64,000 nt of DNA from Clitoria ternatea. Its lineage: Eukaryota; Streptophyta; Magnoliopsida; Fabales; Fabaceae. The stretch is taken from NCBI GenBank assembly GCA_037962975.1, contig CM075670.1, forward strand, positions 156,492,501 through 156,556,500, given 5' to 3'. Shown here piece after piece: positions 55,513-64,000 of this stretch. The notes beneath the pieces are model-generated. The model saw only the letters and a program-made list of their open reading frames with translations, was not told where the DNA came from and searched no databases. Both the position numbers and the translations under genes were made by a program. Within the stretch, counting starts at the first letter, position 1, and each line of letters begins with the position of its first letter.

Positions 55513-56100
55513 CTTCCAATAAGTAATACGTCTAACTTGATATAAATAAAGTACAGGTCACGTCATAGTTGGGTGCCTTTATTTATGGTTAGTAGGACAT
55601 GATTGGATAAGTGGATTATCCAAGTATAACTTATTGAGTTTTATTCAAATAGATATTTTTCAATTGGATTGGAAAAGCCTAAAGGTATGAATAGTCTAAA
55701 ACACGTTCTAATAAACAACAGTCATTAATGCTAGTTTCAATAAAGTGTAGGTTCTACCAAAGCAGGGAGCTTTTATTGATATTAGTAAAGGATGATGGAT
55801 AATTGGATTATCCAACCATTTGTTATTGGACTTATCTAGGTAACTTTAATTAAATTGAAGAACCTAGAAGCGTTAATATTAAGTTTAAACGCCTTCTAAT
55901 AAGTAACACTCGTCGAGACTAATGTCAATAAATAGTGAGCCTGCCGAAGCAGGTGCTATCATTTATACTAGTAAGACGTGATGGGATAATTGTAATATCT
56001 AAATTGTTTTTATTAGGCCTAAACTTAACTAAGTTTTTCAATTGGATTGAAAATAACTTAGAGGCGTAAAGATTGAGCTTAAATTCATAAGATGAATAAG
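55513..56100 (+). repeat. ~190-bp tandem repeat in E interior, about three copies
   Basis: cttccaataagtaa (55513), gttctaataaacaa (55705) and cttctaataagtaa (55893) start units 192 and 188 bp apart. Each holds tcaataaa(g/t)-gtg, a tatttat/tttattga phrase, ggataa-tggattatccaa and a ttcaattggattga phrase in the same order. A fourth, broken unit starts near 56083. Confidence 0.75.
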
Positions 56101-56149
56101 GGTAAAGAGTTACCCACTCAATCATCTAAGAGTTCCATGAGATGCAATT

Positions 56150-59030
56150 AGAAATGTATTTCCTACCTAAATAACCAAGGGTTGGGCAATCAGCCAAAGC
56201 TGACTCAACACTAGGCCAAATATGGATCTTGGCCCACTAGAAAAATCTTCCAACGGGATTTTTTATGATTCAATAAGGGTATTTGTTTTGAATCAAAATA
56301 GTGGGAGACAACATATTTATTTAATGACCAAAATTTAAATATGTTTTGAATAGAAGTGATAGATTTGCATGTAATTTATTTTAGAATAACCATGACAAAC
56401 CAAATATTATTTTGTTGCAATCTGTCCTTTGGAAGGACACTTTATCTGGAAAAATGCCTAGATAGGTATCGAGACTTGAGAATTATCTTCAATAAAGAGG
56501 AAGCAGCAGTGTGTCATGTTTGGCTTATATATCATCTATGGTTGGGTCTTGAATACCCTATGGAGTCTGCATAAACTCTGAGCTGTAAAAGGAAATATGA
56601 ATATATGGGAGATATATGATATGATCGTATACAGACTCTATTAAGGCCGAGTTGGTCTGGAAGTCTAAAAGGTGATCAAGAAAGGAATTTGTTTCCAGTT
56701 TTAGCCAAATAAGACATTGAAATAATTTGTCTAAAGAACTTGAAGGAGTTCAAAAGAAAGGGAAATAAGACTTCCACTACAGGTCATGTTATAGAAGTCA
56801 AGTTATTTTACTTCACTAACATTAGTATCAGATACTAGTAGTAGATCTCAAATTTTGAAAGATAAAGGAAGTAGATCACTTGTTAAGGGTGGAGAAATCT
56901 GTGTAAAATTAAGCAAAAGTTGCTATAATAAGGATAAGATCTTTACCTATTAGGCTAGTTAGTGAACTAGACATTGTGCATATTGTTTCTTATTGGACAA
57001 GATATGTTTCCTTATTATAAAATAACTTTATTTCTCCAAAAGGATGTTGATGCACAATTGAGTAATGGATTCCACATCCTAAATCTCAAAACACCCATCT
57101 ATAACAACTGTCAAAGTAGGTTAAAATAAGTGATTTTGAACCTTACTTACATGGTATTGTCTCCTATGGCAAATGGATAAGAAACATATTTCTAAATACC
57201 ATTAATGTGGTTATATGGACTTTTTTGATTTTAGAATCAATAGAGACATGTAAATCTTATTTATTGGAGAGATAATTAAGACCTCATTCATTGAAAAGAT
57301 GAGTAATCTATTATCTAATACATGACGATGTATATGGGCCTATTGGAACAATAACTAGATATGTTTTTCAATACTTCAACATACTAATTGAAAAGTCAAT
57401 GAGTATGGATTTATGTAACATAAGTTAGAAAGTCTTTGAAAAGTTCAAAGAATTCATAATGAAGTGAAAAACCAAATCGGCAAGACAATTAAAGCTCTTG
57501 ATTAGATCAAGATAGCAAATAATTTGAGCTACAAGTTTGATAACTATCTAATAGAGTGAGAGATTACCTCTTAACTCATTCTTTATTGAATGCCTTAATA
57601 GCATCTCTACGGGGAAAAGTCAAACCTTGTTGGGCATAGTTTGATTATTGATTATTATCAAACATCTCTAACTCCTTCAATGTTCCTTTATTAACAAAAT
57701 TTCCACACTTAACCATGTTCCATCTTAGACTTTCTTAAAGAAACCATATATGATATGGACTAGGAAGAAACCTAGTATGTCTTTACTAGTAATTTGGAAC
57801 TATGATGCTTCTATAGAGCATCCAACTCTGACAAGGTCAGATCCAAATTAGATAAATGTCTTCTGTGAGATACCTAAAGAAAGCTAAGGGTTATCAGTTC
57901 TATAACCCATCTGAGAATAACAGGCTTATTGCTTAGAATGTTGTATTCTTGAATAAGAGTACATCCCTTAAAGAATCAGTGGGAGGATGGTAGAACTTGA
58001 AGAAATTCAAGTATCACAAAGCATTTAAAAGTTAAGGATGGACTTAGAGCAGAAACCACAAAGTGTTGTGACATCCTTAGCTTCGGTAGCACAAGACTTG
58101 TGTAAGATCAAATAGGATATGTCACCAAACTTGAAAGATATGGATATCTTATAAATCAGGAATGAGGCATATTGCTAAATGACCAAGCTTCTTATGAAGA
58201 GGCCAATGCAAGTTTAGATTCTAAGACATGGCATAAGACCATGGGATTTGAAATGGGTTCCATGTATATTAACAAGGTATGAACCTTGGTTGACGCACCT
58301 AAAGGGTAAAACCTATAGGATGCAAGTGGGTTTTCAAAAGGAAAACTAAACATGGATGGTAATAAAAGTACCTTTAAAAGCAAGATTGACAAAATTCAAT
58401 TAGCTTAAAAACCATTTAGATCCTGCTTGTTGTAGTAGCATACCACCATTATGAGATATGGTAGATAGATGTCAAGATGGAAATCATCTTGAGGATGTTT
58501 ATGTGACACAACCTAAAGGCCTTTTATGCCTGAAACATCTAGGAAGGTATGTGAACTGCAAATGTTCTACTTATGGACTAAAGCAAGCTTTTAGAAGCTA
58601 GAATCTTTATTAAAGAATGAAGATAAATCTTGTGACTATAAAAAGGTTAGTAATTACATAATTATAGTTCTAGTATTACATGTAGAAGACATGCTTCTTC
58701 TAGAACTAATAATATTCTCATTCTATAGTCAAGAGTATCCTTAAACACTTAAGAAGGACTAAGGATTTGATCTTGATAAATGGAAGATGAGCTCATTATA
58801 AAGTTTACATTGATGCCAATCTTTTGATTAATTTGAAAGATTTAAGATTGCAATCAAAATATATGTGTTGTCAAGATGGTTGCGATGTATGCTTGAAAGG
58901 TTCAAAGCAAGAAACAATCGTTGGTTCTACTAACAAATCTAAGTATTTTGCTATGTTAAATTACAAAAGAAGTCAATTTACATTTAATCATTTCCAATTT
59001 TTGGTACCCTATGAGTTTCCATTGTGATGA
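56150..59030 (+). pseudogene. pol: Remnants of E gag-pol (integrase, reverse transcriptase, RNase H)
   Basis: Coding is broken in all frames but conserved copia phrases remain. Pre-integrase/integrase start: ETCKSYLLER near 57245, then HDDVYGPIGTITRY near 57322 (usually TDVCGP). Reverse transcriptase: IGCKWVFKRKT near 58315, EDVYVTQPKG near 58490 and the phrase VCKLQ-STYGLKQA-like near 58548-58595. RNase H: GCDVCLKGSKQETIVGSTNKSKYFA-like near 58878-58955, usually SWKSSKQ-T-STTEAEY. The open stretch at 58824-59027 is this RNase H tail. Gag cannot be delimited. Many single-base indels show long decay, in contrast to the well-preserved LTRs. Confidence 0.82.
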
Positions 59031-59229
59031 CAATGGAACTATAGAACAATATAAGGAATAGGATTAATCCAAGCATATACTTAAATAGTTCCATCTTTGG
59101 AAGATGTGAAAATATGTAATATGCATACCGATAAAATTGTTGGGAACCCACTAGTAAAACCGCTTACTTAGTAAAAGCATGAGGGCACTGTAGACGCCAT
59201 TAGGCATTAACCTTATCGGCTCTAAGTGC

Positions 59230-59240
59230 AAGTGGAAGAT
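59230..59240 (+). promoter_or_regulatory. Polypurine tract of element E
   Basis: aagtggaagat immediately before the 3' LTR; copia elements often have aagtgggagat here. Confidence 0.75.
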
Positions 59241-60519
59241 TGTTGGAAATATGCACTAAAAGCCTATATAGGACGCATCATTTTGAATAAGTCATTTTTT
59301 ATTAAATAGTTTAACAACCTTTATTTATCCTTGGAGTAATAGGGCATATGAGAGTTATTCCTAAAATGTCCCTAGTCAAGTATTTACGTGGGAACATGTA
59401 AATAAATTAAGACTAGTGTGTGAGTGTACTGATGATCTGATCTCACAGATCATGGACATAAATGATATCAAGTCTTCACACGGGTACACGTTAAGAGTAA
59501 TAATGTACTAGATAGACCCACCATGAGAACGTTGCATGGATCGTTACATGAATGTCATAAACGATTCTCAATGTGATAATGGTATATGTAGTCCTTTGAC
59601 CTGAAGTCACTATGATTCCTACATAAGGAGTTTGTTGTTTTAATACAATCAAACGTCTTCTGTAACAAGAGGACTATAAAGGTTGTGGTTAGATGATGAA
59701 CAAATTATGCAAAGGGATGTGAGTGATGTAGATGGGATTTGTCTTTCCTATGTGACAGGAGTGATATCTATAGGCCACTTGATAGAGTGAAACTAAGGAA
59801 ATGCATGGCCATGCTAGAAAGAATAAATATTAGATATTTATTCGAATTAAGTCTACTCCGGTATCAAGTAAAATAAATTGGATCGTACAAGGATGACGCG
59901 ACCATGCCTTGGGCCTAATTAGGATATCGTGACAAAAGGAACAAACATATAAAATAATTATCACTTATAGGTTATGTTGATAATAAATCATATTCAGACA
60001 TAATGATGCATTGCTAGATGCCGCTCTTATTTTATATTAATAATAAAATAGTTTATTATTAATATAACCGAGTATTTTACCTATAGGGTCACACACATAG
60101 AGTAAGCCCATCAGAAAATTGCTTTTTATTTTAGTTGGACTAAAATAAAACTATTGGGCCTAACTCATTTAGAATGAGTAAGGAGCCCACTCTTTAGAGA
60201 GTAAATTAGGTCAAACCTAAGCCTATAAATGGAGCATAAGATGCTCATAGGCGGCTAACCCAAAAAGAGACATAAAGTACGCAAAAGTTGCAAAAGCTAT
60301 ACGCCGTCAAACTAGCATTTGGAAGGTGTAGCATTTCTGGTGGGAGTACTCATGTGGACTCCTAAAGGACAAGGATACGATTACTTCAATATTCTTCAAG
60401 AGGTAATCCTGAAACGCGATATTTTTTTGTGTTTGTCTTATACTTTGAAACACGGCGCTTTACAAATCCTATGGGAATCCTTGTATTTCCGTTGCTCATA
60501 CACTAGGGATTCCCTAACA
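59241..60519 (+). repeat. 3' LTR of element E
   Basis: TGTTGGAAATATGCAC ... CCCTAACA, 1279 bp, few differences from the 5' LTR apart from the missing ~30-bp piece. Confidence 0.94.
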
Positions 60520-61224
60520 GGGAGAGCTACTGGACCATTTTCACTTAAGCGAAATGGTCAATGCATAGAGGTTTGCTCAAGCGAGCAAAGAAAAATTAAT
60601 TCTGGATGATTTTTGCCCAGGTGAGCCTAGCCTCGCCCGAGTGAAAATTGGACAGCAAGGTACTGTCCCTTTTTCGTTTAAGCAGGCGTGTCTCACCCAA
60701 GCAAATTCAGTACCTGATGCTTTTGAAGTAATCTCGCCCAAGCGAGGTGGAGCTCGCTCAAGCGAGATTGGCCCCTGATGCTGATCTTTCCTCTCGCTCA
60801 AGCGTCCTTGCAGGCCTCGCCCAAGCGTGACCATATGAACTTGCTTAAGCGAGTGTGGTACTCACTTAAGCGAGTGGCACCTGATTCCCTTAAAATGTTA
60901 TTGTGCCAATTACTTTGAATTCCTTTGAATTAATGTTCCTTCTTGCAACATCTTAATAATACTTTGAACACATCATTAACCATTAAACCTTATGAAATTC
61001 ATCCTCTCTAAATCCAATCATACAACGTCATTTTAAATTATTCTTTCCGCTGTGTTTAATTGAAAACTTCTTAGTAATTATTTTTAATTCGCCTTCTCAT
61101 ATCCCCATATATGAGATAGGTTTTTCATAGATCCAGGGTATTGAATTAAAACTTCACCATATTATTTCTTTGTCTAATGATTTATAAAACTTGAAAAATT
61201 TACCTGTGTTTTTTGGGTCTCACA
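60520..61224 (+). repeat. 5' LTR of element F, last part
   Basis: Begins with the right GGGAG duplication. 60525-60870 is dense in cgctcaagcgag, cgcccaagcgagg, cgcttaagcgag and cgcccgagtg words. Then AT-rich DNA, the stem-loop at 61095-61116 and the end gggtctcaca at 61224. Confidence 0.9.
61095..61116 (+). promoter_or_regulatory. Conserved LTR stem-loop in F 5' LTR
   Basis: tctcatat-ccccat-atatgaga. The stem is identical to that of A and the 3.3-kb LTR although the loop and the surrounding DNA differ. Confidence 0.7.
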
Positions 61225-61227
61225 ACC

Positions 61228-61242
61228 TGGTATCAAAGCATT
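61228..61242 (+). promoter_or_regulatory. Primer binding site of element F
   Basis: tggtatcaaagcatt, one base from tggtatcagagc, three bases after the LTR end; initiator-Met type. Confidence 0.88.
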
Positions 61243-61588
61243 GGTTGCTCATGATACAAACATAATTGATGTTGTTCAAGTAGTTCTTGCTTATGATTGA
61301 ATCATGTGAGCTATAAACACTTGAGTTGTGGATTTATTTGATTGAATTATGGTTGTGTGCTATTGAATTGAAGTCAATGTATTGTTGTTGAGTTCGACCA
61401 AGAGTCCTTACACTATTTACCTTTAATAATGAATATGTTGTGATCATGTATTGAAATTGATATGATTATGTGATGTGGTGCATGATGAACTTATAAGTGC
61501 TAAGACCTTTGAATTCATAAGTTGAAAGGTTATTGTTTGGTCTAGTGTACTCACGTGTGATCTATGTTTTAATGTATAAGCTTGAAAT

Positions 61589-62729
61589 ATGGCTGGTAGA
61601 CCTAATCATGAGGCTACTGCTATGGCAAATGCCTTGAATCGATTTGCCGATCTCTTGGAAAGACAAGGCCAACTAAATGTGGAATAAGGTTCCCAAGGTC
61701 TTGATCTATTTCTCAAGAGGAAACCTTCGGAATTTCATAGAGGTTATAAGCCTGAGGATGCTTATGCTTGGATCAATGATTTGGAGAGAATCTATGCTAG
61801 CTTCGAGTGTTCTGAAGCACAAAATATAGAGTATGCAGTCTTTATGATCCGCGATGAAGCTGAAGCATAGTGGCGTCTTACTAGGGGATACATGGTATCT
61901 GCTGACATTCCCTTAGTTTAGGAAAACTTCAAGGTGGAGTTCTTGAAGAAGTATTTCCCGGATAGTTATAGAAGTAAGAAAGAGCTAGAGTTCATGGAGC
62001 TAAAGCAAGGTGGTATGACTGTAAAGGAGTATGCCTCCAAGTTTGAAGAACTTTATGTATTCTATCCGCCATATCAACAAGAGGGTATTAAGGCTTCTAA
62101 ATGTATGAAGTTTAAAAATGGGTTGAGGCCCGAGATCAAGCGGGCTATTCGGCATCAAGAGATAAGAAGCTTTCCTATGCTTGTGAACAAGTGTCAAATT
62201 TATAAAGAAGATGATGTGGCTCCTTCCAGTCATGGTAAATATGAGATTGAAGGGCCAATTCTCCAGTTTTAAGAAGCAAGGTCACTTCAAGAAGAACAAT
62301 TTCTTTCATGGTGGATCCTCCAATGCAAGAGGGCGTGGTAATTTTAGAGGTGGTCACGGTGGTGGTAACTAAGGTCGTGGCAATGTCCAAGGCCTAACTT
62401 ACTTCAAGTGTGGTGCTAATCACTTGGCAAGCGATTGTCTACAAGATGAGATGGTGTGCTACCAATACAATCATTCGGGGCATATCCACCCTAATTGCCC
62501 ATTGAATGCAAGGAATGCTAATGTTAATACTCCTGTACGTGTGAACCATAATGGTGAATGTGGAGGCCATGGTGGCTTTGGAGGCGGTGGTCGTAGAAAC
62601 GGTAATGGTCATAATGGTGGCCATAATGGTGGCCATGGTGGAAACCATAATAGTGGAAGAAATGGCAATGGTCGAGGCAATGGCCATGGTGGAAGAAATA
62701 GTAACTGTAATGGTGGTGATCAACCATAA
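61589..62729 (+). pseudogene. gag: Element F gag
   Basis: Start MAGRPNHEATAMANALNRF. Gag phrases parallel those of A: FLKRKPSEFHRGYKPEDAY, ENFKVEFLKKYFPDSYR, ELKQGGMTVKEYASKFEEL, then FYPPYQQEGIKASKCMKF, which A has lost, and RPEIKRAIRHQEIRSFPML. Stops lie at 61685, 61868 (TAG for the second W of the expected EAEAWW) and 61919 (TAG for the W of DW in A). A one-base shift near 62240 moves the rest to another frame. Zinc knuckles are YFKCGANHLASDC, with the first cysteine changed to tyrosine, and CYQYNHSGHIHPNC, where the second cysteine is tyrosine. A Gly/Asn/His-rich tail (62560-62725) precedes a TAA at 62727. Confidence 0.92.
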
Positions 62730-63254
62730 GCTGCTGGTAGAGTATTTGTCGTTACTAGTGAAGAAGCCGCTCAAGCTGAAGATCTTGTTTGTGGTGAGTG
62801 TGAAATCCTTGGCACTACGGTACATGTTATATTTGATTCTGGTGCTACGCACTCATTTAGTTCTAAGAATTATGTGAGGCGCTTGAAGATGCCTGTTTGT
62901 ATGATGAAAGGTTCCATATTGGTGACTACACCGACCGGTACTTGTTTAAGATCGGTGACTTGATGTGAGAATGTCGAGATAACCCTTGAGGGTAAGAAGT
63001 TTATTGTATCCATCGTATGCTTGCCTATGAAAGATCTGGACGTTATTCTAGTCATGGATTGGTTATCTGCTAACAAAGTCTTGGTGGATTGTCATAACAA
63101 GACGGTGATCTTTCCGACTTCGAATGTTGAAGGCTTTGATGTGCAAGGTATCTCTCAGCTTCTCATGATGTTCTGCATGGTTGATAGGAATGGTACTTCC
63201 CAATCTAGTGAAATCCCTATTGTTTCAGAGTTTTCTGATGTTTTTTCCGGATGA
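62730..63254 (+). pseudogene. pol: Element F protease
   Basis: Same frame as the gag tail. GRVFVVTSEEAAQAEDLV, then the active-site phrase VIFDSGATHSFSS near 62830, VTTPTGTCLRSVT, VCLMKDLDVILVMDWL-like (here VCLPMKDLDVILVMDWL, 63020-63065), SANKVLVDCHNKTVIFPTS. A stop (TGA) follows CLRSVT at about 62963. The frame ends at 63254 through an extra T in a T-run near 63243; the next domain continues one base over. Confidence 0.92.
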
Positions 63255-64000
63255 AATTCCTGGATTGCCCCCTCCATGAGAAGTGGAATTTTCTATTGAC
63301 CTTATTCCCGGTGCTGAGCCTGTTTCTAGAGCTCCTTATAGGATGTCTCCTATGGAGTTGATCGAACTCAAGAAGCAAGTCGAGGAATTTCTTGAACGGG
63401 AGTTTATTCGCCCAAGTGTGTCTCCTTGGAGTGCTCCTATATTGTTGCTGAAAAAGAAGGATGGAAGCATGAGATTGTGTGTTGATTATCGCCAACTCAA
63501 TAAATTGACTATCAAGAACAAGTATCCTCTTCCTCGCAATGATGATCTTTTGGATCAATTGAAGGGTGCCGTTGTATTCTCCAAGATTGACTTATGTTCC
63601 AGATATCACCAAATTCAGGTTAAGACCAAGGATATTCCTAAAACTACGTTCTGAATGCGATATGGACAATATGAGTATGTAGTGATGCCATTTAGAGTGA
63701 CAAATGCTCCTACAATTTTCATGGATCACATGAATCGCATCTTCCACAAGTATCTTGACCAACTCGTCGTGGTGTTTATCGATGATATTTTGGTATACTC
63801 TAAGAGCCATGAAGATCATGAAAGACATCTTCGTCTTGTATTGTCAATTCTTCGAGAGAAAGAATTGTATTCTAATCTCTCTAAATATGAATTCTGGATG
63901 AGTGAGATCTCTTTTCTTGGTCATGTGATTTCCGATGGTGGAGTTATTGTTGATAGATCGAAAGTTGAAGCTGTTACGGCTTGGGAAAGACCGACGTCCG
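63255..64000 (+). pseudogene. pol: Element F reverse transcriptase, cut by the window end
   Basis: EIPGLPPP-stop-EVEFSIDLIPGAEPVS, then FIRPSVSPWSAPILLLKKKD, RLCVDYRQLNKLTIKNKYPLPR, FSKIDLCSRYHQIQVKTKD, and after a TGA at 63652 MRYGQYEYVVMPFRVTNAP, the active site VFIDDILVYS near 63770-63800 (FIDD as in A) and FLGHVISDGGV. Stops at 63277 and 63652; the second stands where CGA or CGG is expected, next to ATG for ACG, so two CpG-type C-to-T changes sit side by side. Without them this domain would be the best preserved in the window. RNase H and integrase should lie beyond 64000. Confidence 0.93.

Larger units (their letters stand above)
52203..60519 (+). mobile_element. Element E: Ty1/copia retrotransposon, complete outline but decayed, nested in F LTR
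   Basis: LTRs begin TGTTGGAAATATGCAC and end CCCTAACA, flanked by GGGAG/GGGAG. LTR lengths are 1310 bp (52203-53512) and 1279 bp (59241-60519). Primer site follows, then a long leader full of repeats, then eroded coding DNA in which integrase, reverse transcriptase and RNase H can be followed in that order, the copia order. No open frame longer than about 70 codons survives. D and the fragment at 3447 are LTR relatives on the other strand. Confidence 0.92.
48918..64000 (+). mobile_element. Element F: Ty3/gypsy retrotransposon (Tekay/Del-like), runs off the window
   Basis: 5' LTR starts TGTAACACCCTAAATTTT and ends gggtctcaca at 61224; it is interrupted by copia element E. Without E the LTR is about 3985 bp, longer than that of A, because of a CGCTCAAGCG-rich part (52030-52200 and 60525-60870). 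Primer site, gag, protease and reverse transcriptase follow in the A order. It is a sister of A, not the same family: LTR ends are alike but the middle differs. The 3' half and the second LTR are outside the window. Confidence 0.92.

Noticed and set aside
62424..62852. Long open frames on both strands over the F gag tail (Gly/Asn, Met/Val and His/Tyr-rich)
   Set aside because: Shadow frames of the ggtggc/aatggt repeat coding for the gag tail; only the gag frame is meaningful.
1..64000. tRNA, rRNA or host protein-coding genes
   Set aside because: Looked for typical features on both strands; the only tRNA-related sequences are primer binding sites and all protein similarity is to retrotransposons.

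Overview
This window looks like pure repeat-rich plant heterochromatin. Every recognisable coding stretch belongs to an LTR retrotransposon (Ty3/gypsy or Ty1/copia), all of them are broken by stops, frameshifts or insertions, and I see no host gene, tRNA, rRNA or CRISPR array. Initiator-Met-type primer sites, Athila-type and copia elements, LTRs of several kb and low GC point to a seed plant, most likely a eudicot with a large genome. I cannot name the species from sequence alone.

Layout. (1) 1-6378: old debris. It holds an antisense gypsy RNaseH-integrase fragment (1-1004), a ~183-bp tandem array (1105-2100), a 63-bp tandem repeat, a gypsy LTR 3' end (to 3443), an antisense copia LTR fragment (3447-3970), and a second ~183-bp array on the opposite strand (5030-5835). 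(2) 6384-19918: element H, with near-identical 3.14-kb LTRs, an initiator-Met primer site, a polypurine tract and a 3.75-kb interior without coding capacity (a LARD-like non-autonomous element). It is flanked by CCTCC/CCTCC, and its 5' LTR is split by a related 3.5-kb solo LTR I (7804-11294, AGGTA/AGGTA). (3) 19924-22569 and 46373-48917: old LTR-like and AT-rich sequence that hosted the next insertion. (4) 22570-46367: element A, a Ty3/gypsy (Tekay/Del-like) element flanked by ACTTG/ACTTG. Its polyprotein is cut by an Athila-like element B (26114-35329, TGTGC/TGTGC), a 3.6-kb solo LTR C (35814-39435, CAAGT/CAAGT) and an antisense truncated copia LTR D (41972-43103). (5) 48918-64000: element F, a second Tekay/Del-like element that runs off the right edge. 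Its 5' LTR is split by a complete but decayed copia element E (52203-60519, GGGAG/GGGAG).

The order of events can be read directly: H before I; A before B, C and D; F before E. LTRs of different families share short motifs whose spread is not explained by coding function: the heptamer CCGAGTG (H, I, C), CGCTCAAGCG-type palindromes (H, I, C, F), a conserved stem-loop near the LTR 3' end (A, F and the 3.3-kb LTR), and GCCTTGGCCGGC (H, I, A, F). Element B carries its own GACGCGTAGCGTC motif, including a perfect 14-bp hairpin. These motifs are the most unusual part of the window. I found no sign of a new enzymatic or defence system.
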